Source of the DNA: Methylomicrobium sp.
Lineage (GTDB): Bacteria > Pseudomonadota > Gammaproteobacteria > Methylococcales > Methylomonadaceae
DNA length: 49,078 nt
Assembly (NCBI GenBank): GCA_018333785.1
Contig: JAGXSU010000103.1
Span: 1 to 49,078 of the forward strand
Reading direction: 5' to 3'
Of the stretch, positions 40,296 through 46,913 are shown one piece after another. A program made the translations under genes and the position numbers. A model generated the notes under the pieces. That model saw only the letters and a list, made by a program, of their open reading frames with translations. It made no database searches and was not told the DNA's origin. Position 1 is the stretch's first letter. Each line of letters starts with the position of its first letter.

Positions 40296-40511
40296 TTAAT
40301 TTTCTCGGTTTTCTAGCTCAGCCAAATCGCTTGCTTGAATCAATTCAAAGGCAAAACGGATTAAAGCCTCTCCTAAAATAATTGCGTTTCTGGGAGAGAC
40401 AAAAACAAGCTGCTCTCCCATATTCATCACGTCAGAGCGAATCTCAATGTAACCATCTACAGTCTTAGTAAGAGTAATTTCGTCTTGTTTCTCAATAATT
40501 AATCTAGTCAT
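40296..40511 (-). CDS. Hypothetical early protein, 71 aa
   Basis: A small beta-then-helix protein (MTRLIIEKQDEITLTKTVDG, then AIILGEALIRFAFELIQASD). It ends 12 bp before the initiator gene. Function is not recognised. Confidence 0.6.
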   Translation of the reverse strand: MTRLIIEKQDEITLTKTVDGYIEIRSDVMNMGEQLVFVSPRNAIILGEALIRFAFELIQASDLAELENREN

Positions 40512-40610
40512 CGTTATTACCGCCTATAACCCGTGGAAAAAATGAGCGGAAACGCGCCACGGTAAACGCGCTTATCAGTCGGCCAACCTATCCGCATCAA
40601 ACTATTACGA

Positions 40611-40736
40611 TCATTTACAACATTGAGACAAAGCAATCTCACGCTTCCGATCCTTTGCATACACTTCAGCCTCAGATAGCCTTGGCGCTATGTAACTGTT
40701 CCAGGCCTTATTCACTTTTCGTTTTTTCTTAGCCAT
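40611..40736 (-). CDS. Small basic protein, 41 aa
   Basis: ATG 40736 follows GAGG at good spacing. The product begins MAKKKRKVNKAWNSYIAPRL and ends with two cysteines. It overlaps the previous gene's end by 8 bp. Possibly a nucleic-acid binding peptide; no family is recognised. Confidence 0.5.
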   Translation of the reverse strand: MAKKKRKVNKAWNSYIAPRLSEAEVYAKDRKREIALSQCCK

Positions 40737-40932
40737 GTTGGTGTCCTCTTTCGTTAACCATCCCATCATTAAAAAAAATCCCTTTAAAAGCGGTTTCCCT
40801 CGCTTCATCCTCGTTAATACCGTCCGCTGTGAGTCGCGATACCCAGTCGGAGAAACTTTCCTTCTGAGCCTCGCTGTAGATCATCAATTTACGGCCTTCT
40901 AGCCACTTACTATCCCGGTCAAGTGCGCTCAT
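40729..40932 (-). CDS. Hypothetical early protein, 67 aa
   Basis: Start chosen at ATG 40932 (MSALDRDSKWLEGRKLMIYS); GTG 40968 would extend it by 12 residues. The helical rest (QKESFSDWVSRLTADGINED) is unrecognised. It is coupled to the next small gene by an 8-bp overlap. Confidence 0.5.
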   Translation of the reverse strand: MSALDRDSKWLEGRKLMIYSEAQKESFSDWVSRLTADGINEDEARETAFKGIFFNDGMVNERGHQHG

Positions 40933-40968
40933 AGGGGTAAGCCCTAATGATGCTGATGACCGCTTCAC

Positions 40969-41160
40969 TCAGTTTGTTTTTTTGTTTATTTTGGTGTCAC
41001 GCTCAGCCAACCATTCGTTAAACCCATGCAGCTCCAAGTATTCTTTAATGCCGATATAGGCCACTGTCGTTTTGCCGTGATAAGACGCCTTACCCAGCAG
41101 TTCCAAGAATCGTTCTTCTTCTTCGGTCACACGCACTGTCAAGGCAACATCTCTAGCCAT
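40969..41160 (-). CDS. Ribbon-helix-helix-like regulator, 63 aa
   Basis: ATG 41160 gives MARDVALTVRVTEEEERFLE, then LLGKASYHGKTTVAYIGIKE. The beta strand ALTVRV followed by two helices is the ribbon-helix-helix pattern of small DNA-binding proteins. It is the first gene after the terminator region downstream of cro, the place of cII in lambda. The longer frame upstream runs through the terminator and was rejected. Confidence 0.6.
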   Translation of the reverse strand: MARDVALTVRVTEEEERFLELLGKASYHGKTTVAYIGIKEYLELHGFNEWLAERDTKINKKTN

Positions 41161-41171
41161 AAAAAAAGCCC

Positions 41172-41205
41172 AAAAAAAAGCCCAGCTGTAAAAGCCTGGG
41201 CGAGG
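41172..41205 (-). terminator. Terminator between cro and the replication operon (tR1-like, second)
   Basis: On the minus strand GCCCAG and CTGGGC form a stem followed by eight T. It lies 12 bp before the next gene's start. With the weaker stem at 41216-41242 it would block leftward transcription unless an antiterminator acts. Confidence 0.75.
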
Positions 41206-41215
41206 ATGGGTGAAG

Positions 41216-41242
41216 GAAAAACAGACCATTAACGCCGTCTGT
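41216..41242 (-). terminator. Weak terminator-like hairpin downstream of cro (first)
   Basis: ACAGAC and GTCTGT form a 6-bp stem followed on the minus strand by five T. It precedes the stronger terminator by about 20 bp. Confidence 0.5.
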
Positions 41243-41260
41243 CAGGGCGCTGCAATTGGC

Positions 41261-41311
41261 CACAACCAGCGCAACGCGGGCGGCGCTGAATTTCTGTAAC
41301 CGCTGGTTGTG
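41261..41311. repeat. 11-bp inverted repeat downstream of cro
   Basis: CACAACCAGCG (41261-41271) and CGCTGGTTGTG (41301-41311) are perfect complements 29 bp apart, just after the cro stop. In lambda, nutR occupies this interval. The repeat could fold in the mRNA as a loading or processing site; this is inference. Confidence 0.5.
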
Positions 41312-41319
41312 ATAATGGG

Positions 41320-41508
41320 TCATTTATCGAGGTCAGGATAAATCTGAAGTAATCGGTAAGCCTGGTAGGGAGGTACGTATTCCCCCCATGCAGTTACAGA
41401 TGAACGAGCAATACCAAGTAGGCGAGCAAGTTTTGCCTTGCTTCCGACAGCGGCGATTGCTTTTTCTTTGGGTACTTCTGGGTCTTTAATTATTTGAATT
41501 GTATTCAT
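41320..41508 (-). CDS. cro: Cro-like repressor, 62 aa, likely leaderless
   Basis: ATG 41508 gives MNTIQIIKDPEVPKEKAIAA, then the HTH segment SKAKLARLLGIARSSVTAWG and a hydrophobic end. This is the Cro/YdaS-like pattern. The gene is divergent from cI. The promoter's -10 box ends 7 nt before the ATG, so the transcript should start at or next to the start codon. No ribosome-binding site exists. Confidence 0.8.
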   Translation of the reverse strand: MNTIQIIKDPEVPKEKAIAAVGSKAKLARLLGIARSSVTAWGEYVPPYQAYRLLQIYPDLDK

Positions 41509-41515
41509 GTCTACA

Positions 41516-41544
41516 ATGTTAGATACACCTAACGATGATGTCAA
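41516..41544 (-). promoter_or_regulatory. Leftward early promoter with operator (PR-like)
   Basis: On the minus strand TTGACA (41544-41539), a 17-bp spacer and TAACAT (41521-41516) form a near-consensus promoter. The spacer holds GTTAG-N6-CTAAC (operator 41518-41533). The same promoter-operator layout occurs at 43620-43648. It drives cro and the replication genes. Confidence 0.85.
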
Positions 41545-41551
41545 GCACGAA

Positions 41552-41576
41552 GAACATTATTTAATTGATAATGTTC
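41552..41576. promoter_or_regulatory. Inverted repeat next to the cI start
   Basis: GAACATTAT and ATAATGTTC are perfect 9-bp arms with a 7-bp spacer ending 2 bp before ATG 41579. The right arm contains GATAAT, a possible -10 box of the cI promoter. The site could autoregulate cI. It is unlike the GTTAG-type operator, so it may be bound by another protein. Confidence 0.6.
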
Positions 41577-41578
41577 AG

Positions 41579-42232
41579 ATGGCCTTACATGAACGAATTA
41601 ATCAGCTATTCTCTGAGCATCCAGAAAAGACAAATGCGGCCCTGTCTCGCTTTGTCGGTTGCTCACGCGCAACGGTTACAGATTGGAGAAATGGAAAAAC
41701 AAAAAAAATTGATGGTGAAAATGCTTACAAAGTGGCGCATTTTTTTAACGTTAATCCTGAATGGGTTCAGACCGGAAAGGGGCAAAAAAATAAACTCCAA
41801 CCCAACACCGAACCGGGCCCCCACATTCGCGGCAAAGTCCCCTTGATTAGCTGGGTACGTGCCGGTGAGTGGTGCGAGGCGATTGATAATTATGCGGTTG
41901 GGGATGCGGAAGCCTGGCTCCCCTGCCCGGTTAACTTTGGCCCTCATGCTTACGCGCTCCGGATCAAAGGCGACTCGATGACCTCGCCCTATCCGGGGAC
42001 AAAAAGTTACCCCGAAGGCGGCATCATTTTTGTGGATCCGGAAAAGGCGGTGACCAACGGCTGCAAGGTGATCGCCAAAATAGAAAACCAGAACGAAGTC
42101 ACTTTCAAAGAATACCGGGAAGACAGCGGAAAACGCTACCTAAAGCCCTTAAATCCCCAATACAGCATGTTCGAAATGACCGAAACCACGTTATTGTGCG
42201 GTGTCGTAATTGGCTATTTTGTGGAAGAGTAG
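41579..42232 (+). CDS. cI: CI-type phage repressor with LexA/S24 peptidase domain, 217 aa
   Basis: The N-terminal HTH (TNAALSRFVGCSRATVTDWR) binds operators. The C-terminal S24 domain has the cleavage pair Ala95-Gly96 (SWVRAGEWCE), nucleophile Ser133 (KGDSMTSP) and the likely general-base Lys177 (EVTFKEY). RecA-stimulated self-cleavage would induce the prophage. I chose ATG 41579 since the longer frame runs through the operator region; it lacks a ribosome-binding site. Confidence 0.9.
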   Translation: MALHERINQLFSEHPEKTNAALSRFVGCSRATVTDWRNGKTKKIDGENAYKVAHFFNVNPEWVQTGKGQKNKLQPNTEPGPHIRGKVPLISWVRAGEWCEAIDNYAVGDAEAWLPCPVNFGPHAYALRIKGDSMTSPYPGTKSYPEGGIIFVDPEKAVTNGCKVIAKIENQNEVTFKEYREDSGKRYLKPLNPQYSMFEMTETTLLCGVVIGYFVEE

Positions 42233-42255
42233 CGGGTAAGCCGTTATACTGATAG

Positions 42256-42278
42256 CCAATAAGAGCTACTGAAGTAGC
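42256..42278 (+). promoter_or_regulatory. Hairpin element, copy 1, before hicB
   Basis: CCAATAAGA is followed by a GCTAC-TGAA-GTAGC hairpin. A second copy with the same nine leading bases but different stem pairs is at 42781-42803. Both lie within the CI operon between genes. Confidence 0.55.
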
Positions 42279-42310
42279 CTAAAATGACAGGGGTTAAACG
42301 AGGAAATACC

Positions 42311-42586
42311 ATGAAATATCCACTCTCTTATCCATTGGCCAGATGGTTAGGGCGCTTAGGCGTCACACTAACAGTGGCTATTGATGTGACATACGACAAA
42401 GAAGCTCATGTTTATGTTGCCACCAGTCCAGATATTGACGGCCTGGTTTTAGAAACCGATAGCTTTAAATCATTGATTGAAGAAGTCGAAGAGGCTGTTG
42501 TCAACCTGTTGACGCTTAATAAAAAAAGCACCCCATCAAAAACTCAAGCTGATTTGATTTTTAGGGATCATATTGTTATTGCATGA
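42311..42586 (+). CDS. hicB: HicB family antitoxin, 91 aa
   Basis: ATG 42311 follows CGAGGAAA. The partial RNase-H-like fold (VTYDKEAHVYVATSPDIDGL, then ETDSFKSLIEEVEEAVVNLL) is the HicB/DUF1902 pattern. It should neutralise the downstream HicA. The stop overlaps the hicA start as ATGA. The antitoxin-first order is less usual but known. It lies behind cI and should be expressed in the lysogen. Confidence 0.88.
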   Translation: MKYPLSYPLARWLGRLGVTLTVAIDVTYDKEAHVYVATSPDIDGLVLETDSFKSLIEEVEEAVVNLLTLNKKSTPSKTQADLIFRDHIVIA

Positions 42587-42774
42587 ATGGCTTTGAAAAA
42601 CAGGTTAAACAAATATTATCTGAACAAGGCTGGAAATTTCTTCGATCCGCTAAAGGTTCCCATGAGTATTGGGGTAAGCCCGGTCATAAGCCAATAACGG
42701 TGCCGCACGGATGTAAGTCAAGAATGACGGCCAATGCCATCATGAAGCAAGCTAAAATCGATTATAAATTTTAA
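42583..42774 (+). CDS. hicA: HicA family mRNA interferase toxin, 63 aa
   Basis: A double-stranded-RNA-binding-like fold with the catalytic histidine: GWKFLRSAKGSHEYWGKPGH, then KPITVPHGCKSRMTANAIMK. The GSHxxW and VPxH blocks are its signature. It cleaves mRNA when HicB is lost. This makes a second addiction module in the prophage besides BrnTA. Confidence 0.92.
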   Translation: MNGFEKQVKQILSEQGWKFLRSAKGSHEYWGKPGHKPITVPHGCKSRMTANAIMKQAKIDYKF

Positions 42775-42780
42775 TCAAGC

Positions 42781-42803
42781 CCAATAAGAGCTGTATAAAC
42801 AGC
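42781..42803 (+). promoter_or_regulatory. Hairpin element, copy 2, before the 42831 gene
   Basis: CCAATAAGA is followed by GCTGT-ATAA-ACAGC. Relative to copy 1, two stem pairs differ by changes on both sides, so pairing is kept. Confidence 0.55.
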
Positions 42804-42830
42804 CAATGATTATTAAGTGGAGAAGCGAGA

Positions 42831-43034
42831 ATGAAACATAAAACGTACACAGAGGCTTATGTTGCCGCCCAAACATTAAAGCGTCAACACAGTGGCGATG
42901 GGATTATGGTCAAAATAGAGAAGTCCCCTTACGGAGGTTTTAGAACTAAATTGGTCCCTGTTGACATTCTAATTGACAATTTAACCAACGCGTTGCCGTA
43001 TGGAAAATCAAAAGAAGCCGCCTTCTGTGAATGA
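42831..43034 (+). CDS. Hypothetical lysogeny-operon protein, 67 aa
   Basis: A small basic protein (MKHKTYTEAYVAAQTLKRQH, then VKIEKSPYGGFRTKLVPVDI) with an upstream GGAGAAG. It overlaps the start of the next gene by 35 bp. The role is unknown. Its place behind cI suggests expression from the prophage. Confidence 0.6.
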   Translation: MKHKTYTEAYVAAQTLKRQHSGDGIMVKIEKSPYGGFRTKLVPVDILIDNLTNALPYGKSKEAAFCE

Positions 43035-43434
43035 CCCGCATGAAGGTGAATTCTTATCAGGCAAGGAAATGCTTGAACTTGAACGTGAGCGGTTAAAAAG
43101 TCAGGATAAGAAAACTGAAATTGCAAAGATGGCCATTGAGGCGAATGATGCCGCCGATAAGCGCATGTTCGATTATCATATGTCACGCCTTGACAGTGAA
43201 AACGATTTAAGCAAAGAACAGATAAAAATAGCCAAGCATTTAATATACGGAGGATTCACGGTATTTTTCATAAGTATTGCATTGCTTTTATCTATGTCAT
43301 TCTTTGGGGATGAATCGCAATCAAAAACTGCATTTATATTGCTTGAAAAACTCATGACAGCATTAGGTGGTATCGCCGTATATCTCCTGGGCAAAGGAAC
43401 ATTCAACAAGCTCACCAAACCTCCTTCAGAATAA
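43000..43434 (+). CDS. Membrane protein of the lysogeny operon, 144 aa
   Basis: The N-terminal half is charged and helical (LSGKEMLELERERLKSQDKK). Two membrane segments follow (HLIYGGFTVFFISIALLLSM, then LMTALGGIAVYLLGKG). Last gene of the cI operon, before a terminator. Such lysogen-expressed membrane proteins often exclude other phages; that is inference from position. Confidence 0.7.
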   Translation: MENQKKPPSVNDPHEGEFLSGKEMLELERERLKSQDKKTEIAKMAIEANDAADKRMFDYHMSRLDSENDLSKEQIKIAKHLIYGGFTVFFISIALLLSMSFFGDESQSKTAFILLEKLMTALGGIAVYLLGKGTFNKLTKPPSE

Positions 43435-43457
43435 TTTACCAAACAAACACCCACCCA

Positions 43458-43480
43458 AACCCGCCCTAAGCGGGTTTTTT
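43458..43480 (+). terminator. Terminator of the cI operon
   Basis: AACCCGC and GCGGGTT form a stem, loop CCTAA, followed by T's. It lies 24 bp after the last gene of the lysogeny operon. Confidence 0.85.
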
Positions 43481-43619
43481 ATTGCCTGAAAAATATAAAA
43501 AACCTTCCACCCGGCAACCCTTGCCGCTATCGATAAAAGAAATTTTGTTAACGCTCACGCGCTGAGCCTTGATTATTCGGGCTGTGTGTTGTTTTTTGTA
43601 AAAATGCCGTTAGATTTGC

Positions 43620-43648
43620 TTGACACTTATGTTAGGCTTGCCTAACAT
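43620..43648 (+). promoter_or_regulatory. Rightward early promoter with operator (PL-like)
   Basis: TTGACA (43620-43625), a 17-bp spacer and TAACAT (43643-43648) form a near-consensus promoter. The spacer holds the operator GTTAG-N6-CTAAC (43631-43646). The operator is part of a longer palindrome with 9-bp arms (43629-43648). It drives the recombination and excision operon. Confidence 0.87.
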
Positions 43649-43654
43649 TACCCC

Positions 43655-43841
43655 AGCGAAACAAAAAAACGCACCACCTAAAGCACTCAACCCCGGCTAA
43701 GACAGCAGGGTCTTTTTGGACCATGAGATAAGCCCGGCTTATCTGATGGCCTAGCGGTCCACTGGGATGACCTAAAACTGAACCATTTCACCATCACACT
43801 TAAGAAAGCTAGGCCATCAACATTCTTATAACGGGGGCTTT
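43655..43841 (+). ncRNA. Structured leader of the rightward early operon
   Basis: About 187 nt separate the predicted transcription start from the first gene. They can form a 13-pair stem with one mismatch (43721-43733 with 43737-43749). They can instead form a perfect 12-bp stem (43744-43755 with 43808-43819). These share 43744-43749, so they exclude each other. GGACC (43718-43722) can also pair with GGTCC (43756-43760). The layout resembles a switch or an RNA antitermination site; no ligand or family is known. Confidence 0.6.
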
Positions 43842-43970
43842 ATGCAAAACATACTGTATTTTTTTCTGATCGTCGGGGCGTTTTTGCTGGTGACGTATCT
43901 GATCGATTCAACGTTTGAGTGCTCGAGCTTTGCCGGGGATAAGTTTAATTGCAGTCAACATTGGGGATAA
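43842..43970 (+). CDS. Small membrane protein, 42 aa
   Basis: The product is MQNILYFFLIVGAFLLVTYL, one membrane helix, then a short tail with two cysteines (TFECSSF and FNCSQHWG). GGGGG precedes the ATG. First gene of the early rightward operon. Confidence 0.6.
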   Translation: MQNILYFFLIVGAFLLVTYLIDSTFECSSFAGDKFNCSQHWG

Positions 43971-43974
43971 CACC

Positions 43975-44169
43975 ATGACCACAGACAAAGAAACCACAGC
44001 CGCACAAGACGCTGACCAGGCCGCACGAAATGACGCGCTTAATCGCATGATTAAAGGGCATAAAGCCACTGTTGAACAGTTGAACGAGGCCGTATTTCAG
44101 GCCCGGTTCAATATGGCCTTAGCCATGCTGGCCACGCTGGCGGCGCTTATTTGGGGAGTGATGAGATGA
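43975..44169 (+). CDS. Hypothetical early protein with a C-terminal membrane helix, 64 aa
   Basis: ATG 43975 gives MTTDKETTAAQDADQAARND, then MIKGHKATVEQLNEAVFQAR, and a C-terminal helix (MALAMLATLAALIWGVMR). It is followed by an ATGA overlap. It resembles small tail-anchored phage proteins; function unknown. Confidence 0.6.
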   Translation: MTTDKETTAAQDADQAARNDALNRMIKGHKATVEQLNEAVFQARFNMALAMLATLAALIWGVMR

Positions 44170-44390
44170 GCCATCACGACATTGATTTAATCTGCGAACT
44201 TTTTGCATCACTCAATCGCCAATCCGACCATTTTAAAACGGGGTTCTCCAGGCAGCTGCACAAGGCAGAAAAGCCGTTAGCAGAACTGACTATTAACGAA
44301 GTCATAGGCTTAATGATGGCTTACCAGGCGTATTACAAAAAGGTGTTAGGAAATGAACAGCCCATCATCAGAAGCGCAGCGTTGCATTGA
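44166..44390 (+). CDS. Hypothetical early protein, 74 aa
   Basis: Start at ATG 44166, overlapping the previous stop as ATGA. The protein reads MSHHDIDLICELFASLNRQS, then PLAELTINEVIGLMMAYQAY. It is helical and unrecognised. Confidence 0.6.
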   Translation: MSHHDIDLICELFASLNRQSDHFKTGFSRQLHKAEKPLAELTINEVIGLMMAYQAYYKKVLGNEQPIIRSAALH

Positions 44391-44423
44391 GCAAATTATT
44401 AACAACCAAGTCAGGAGACGACT

Positions 44424-44588
44424 ATGGATACAAAAAATGCTAGACCGGCAGAACACGCCATCATTACCGGAGAACACCAGTGCAATGACCGCATACCTGC
44501 AGAACGCCTTAATGCTTATTACCAGGATCGTAAGCCCTTAGGCGTTAACCGGAAAAATGATGAAGCCAAACCGGGTTTGAAGAAATGA
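44424..44588 (+). CDS. Small hypothetical early protein, 54 aa
   Basis: The ATG follows AGGAG. The product begins MDTKNARPAEHAIITGEHQC, then a basic C-terminus. Its stop overlaps the next start as ATGA. An alternative frame from 44353 on the same strand lacks such support. Confidence 0.6.
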   Translation: MDTKNARPAEHAIITGEHQCNDRIPAERLNAYYQDRKPLGVNRKNDEAKPGLKK

Positions 44589-44740
44589 ACAATGACGATG
44601 CCGCCTTTTGGTTTGATGAATCAGACGCATTTGAAGACTGTCTGGTTGAGCCCGGCATTTGTCCGGCTTGTGAAGGCAGCGGCGAGGGCTTGTTTGATGG
44701 ATCAACCTGCTCATTATGTAAGGGACTGGGTGAACTCTAA
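44585..44740 (+). CDS. Small zinc-finger protein, 51 aa
   Basis: An acidic N-terminus is followed by CPACEGSGEG and CSLCKGLGEL, two CxxCxGxG repeats of the DnaJ-like zinc ribbon. It is coupled to the previous gene by an ATGA overlap. It may bind a protein or nucleic acid partner; no role is known. Confidence 0.7.
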   Translation: MNNDDAAFWFDESDAFEDCLVEPGICPACEGSGEGLFDGSTCSLCKGLGEL

Positions 44741-44752
44741 GAGGTTAATACC

Positions 44753-44929
44753 ATGATTAAAACGTATCAGTGTGATGTGACGTTTAAAAAGGGGCCAATG
44801 TATACCGCATCGATAAAAACAGTTGACGCGATCATAGCCAAGGCTGAAGCGGTAAAACAAGCAAGAGAATTTGGATTTAATGGAAAAGTTAAGTCTGTAA
44901 AAACAAAAACAATAGAAATGGGAAATTAA
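44753..44929 (+). CDS. Small hypothetical early protein, 58 aa
   Basis: A basic protein (MIKTYQCDVTFKKGPMYTAS, then IIAKAEAVKQAREFGFNGKV) with an upstream GAGG. It ends 2 bp before the next gene. No family is recognised. Confidence 0.6.
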   Translation: MIKTYQCDVTFKKGPMYTASIKTVDAIIAKAEAVKQAREFGFNGKVKSVKTKTIEMGN

Positions 44930-44931
44930 TA

Positions 44932-45414
44932 ATGAGCAACGATATTGCAGTAAAAGCGGAAAACACAGCGGTAGCCACGAGGCACAGTGCGGCCAAAATT
45001 GCCGATGCGCACTTGGATAAACAGAGCCAATTGCCGTCTCTGACCGATGCAAAACGGCATTTTATGCCCATGACGGTTGAATATTGGAGCCCTGAAAAAG
45101 AGGGTGAAGAAAAGCTGGTCTTTATCGCGGGCGTTGAACATCACGAAGTGCCGGACATGGAAACCGGTGAAATCAAATCCATCGAGTGTGTGTTAATGCT
45201 TGAGAACCAAGGTGATAAGTTGGTGCGCTATATCAGCGCGTCACGAATACTGGTCGGTAACATTAAAGAGGCCATTCGTAGAACCGAGATTGTCCCCATG
45301 ACCACCTTAACGCCGGTTTCAATAAAGTACCTGGGGTTGAAAAAGACCAAATCAGGTAAGAACGCGGCACGTTGGCAAATATTGCCATTGATCATCGAGC
45401 AGGGGGCAGCATGA
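44932..45414 (+). CDS. Phage protein paired with the recombination exonuclease, 160 aa
   Basis: The core reads FMPMTVEYWSPEKEGEEKLV, then ECVLMLENQGDKLVRYISAS and TTLTPVSIKYLGLKKTKSGK. It lies directly before the YqaJ-type nuclease with an ATGA overlap, where annealing or single-strand-binding partners are often found. I cannot name a family, so a recombination role is inference. Confidence 0.55.
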   Translation: MSNDIAVKAENTAVATRHSAAKIADAHLDKQSQLPSLTDAKRHFMPMTVEYWSPEKEGEEKLVFIAGVEHHEVPDMETGEIKSIECVLMLENQGDKLVRYISASRILVGNIKEAIRRTEIVPMTTLTPVSIKYLGLKKTKSGKNAARWQILPLIIEQGAA

Positions 45415-46148
45415 GCGCATTAGAAGCATTCGCCAAGTTAGAGCAGCAATTAACCGGCAACGTCATTGATCTATCAACCGCCCAACGCGCTGAGCCGATC
45501 AAGACAGTTGAAGAGATTAGGCAAGAATGGCTAAAGCAGCGCTATGGCAAGTTCACTGCCTCTGAATTTCATCGACTGATGGCTTACCCCAACAAGCCGA
45601 CAGAACTTCCGGCAGGCGCAAAAACCTATGCTCTGGAGAAGGCCATCGAGCTGTTAACAGAATTCCATGAAGAGCCGTATATCAATGCTGAAATGCAATG
45701 GGGTTTAGATCATGAGTTAGAGGCAATAGCCGAGTTTTCCAAAAAAATTGGAAGAATTGTCGATAAAACCGGACAACAACAGGCCTTTATTACGCTAAAA
45801 AATGACGTTGGCTGTACGCCTGATGGCCTGATCGGGAAAACATCAGGTATTGAAGTGAAGTGTCCCAAGAGCACAACCCATTTCAGTTATCTGTCATTAA
45901 AGACCGCTGAAGACCTAAAAATTACAAAACCTGATTATTATTGGCAGATACAAGGGTCATTATGGATAACACGGCGCCTAACCTGGTGGTTTGTTTCATA
46001 CGATCCGCGCTTTAAAAGCCCTAAGCACCGGCTAAAAATCCTGTGCATAAAACGCAATCCTGACGATATTGATTTTTTAAAATACCGCCTGAAGATGGCG
46101 ATTGATTACCGTAACACGTTAATAAAAACCATAGGTAAGCCGCAATGA
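45411..46148 (+). CDS. YqaJ-type (lambda exonuclease-like) recombinase nuclease, 245 aa
   Basis: The PD-(D/E)xK core is visible: KFTASEFHRLMAYPNK, the glutamate in MQWGLDHELEAIAEF, the aspartate in DVGCTPDGLIG and GIEVKCPKSTTHFSYL. The last includes the ExK pair. It should resect double-stranded DNA ends for single-strand annealing. ATGA couples it to the previous gene. Confidence 0.88.
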   Translation: MSALEAFAKLEQQLTGNVIDLSTAQRAEPIKTVEEIRQEWLKQRYGKFTASEFHRLMAYPNKPTELPAGAKTYALEKAIELLTEFHEEPYINAEMQWGLDHELEAIAEFSKKIGRIVDKTGQQQAFITLKNDVGCTPDGLIGKTSGIEVKCPKSTTHFSYLSLKTAEDLKITKPDYYWQIQGSLWITRRLTWWFVSYDPRFKSPKHRLKILCIKRNPDDIDFLKYRLKMAIDYRNTLIKTIGKPQ

Positions 46149-46375
46149 GCAACAAATTACCAGAATTGAACACCATCCTTTTTAAACAGCTTGATCGCTT
46201 GATGGAGGCTGAAACGATTGAACAATTACAGTCTGAAATGGACAGAGGCAAAGCAGTAAGCGCCGTAGCCTCTCAGATTATCGCCAATGCTAAGCTGGTG
46301 CTAGAGGCGCAAATAGCCTTGGGTGGCGATAATGCAAAGCAATTGCCGGATATGTTGGGTATTACGAGTGAGTAG
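46145..46375 (+). CDS. Small conserved phage protein, 76 aa
   Basis: A helical protein (MSNKLPELNTILFKQLDRLM, then EMDRGKAVSAVASQIIANAK). It resembles small phage proteins found behind recombination genes, and overlaps the exonuclease stop by 4 bp. Its function is unknown. Confidence 0.65.
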   Translation: MSNKLPELNTILFKQLDRLMEAETIEQLQSEMDRGKAVSAVASQIIANAKLVLEAQIALGGDNAKQLPDMLGITSE

Positions 46376-46381
46376 CTACCA

Positions 46382-46912
46382 ATGAACCCAACACCAATAA
46401 CCGCCCTTGAAATAGCCCAAATTTTCATGATAGCGCCTCAGACAGTTTCGAAATACGAGATCAGATACGACGATTTCCCTAAACCGATTGGCGAATTACC
46501 GAGATTTGGGCGTAATGGACGGCCAGAAAAAACATATAACCGAGAAGACGTGATGCTCTGGTTCTTGGTTAATAGATCAAAAAAGACGGCTAAAAACAAG
46601 GAAAGCACAGAACCTAACCCTTTATTGTCATCGTCAAACGTGGCTGCTTTAATCGGCATTGATGTTAATAACCTCAAGCACTTTAAAGCAAAGCATTTGG
46701 ATTTTCCAAAGTTTGCTTTTAAAAAAGGCAACGGGTTTTTCTATGACGAAAAAGAGATTAAGAAGTGGATCGAAGAGCACCAAGACCAGATCGATCAAGA
46801 TGAAAAAGAAGAGGGAATCCGTTACACAAACCCGAGTAAAAGGGAGCGGCTAACACCGCCCCAAACAATGCACTTTGCTTTTATTTCCGGACACTACGCG
46901 CCTAGGGTTTGA
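46382..46912 (+). CDS. Two-domain HTH DNA-binding protein, 176 aa
   Basis: Two winged-helix-like segments occur: ITALEIAQIFMIAPQTVSKY with GRPEKTYNREDVMLWFL, then SSNVAALIGIDVNNLKHFKA with GFFYDEKEIKKWI. Both follow the AlpA/Nu1-like pattern. It may regulate the operon or take part in excision. The C-terminus overlaps no other gene. Confidence 0.65.
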   Translation: MNPTPITALEIAQIFMIAPQTVSKYEIRYDDFPKPIGELPRFGRNGRPEKTYNREDVMLWFLVNRSKKTAKNKESTEPNPLLSSSNVAALIGIDVNNLKHFKAKHLDFPKFAFKKGNGFFYDEKEIKKWIEEHQDQIDQDEKEEGIRYTNPSKRERLTPPQTMHFAFISGHYAPRV

Positions 46913-46913
46913 T

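Noticed and set aside
40517-40597. Minus-strand frame of 26 codons between two early genes
   Set aside because: Too short, with no ribosome-binding site or conserved pattern.
44353-44541. Plus-strand frame of 62 codons
   Set aside because: It overlaps the 44424-44588 gene, which has an AGGAG site and an ATGA coupling; this frame has neither.
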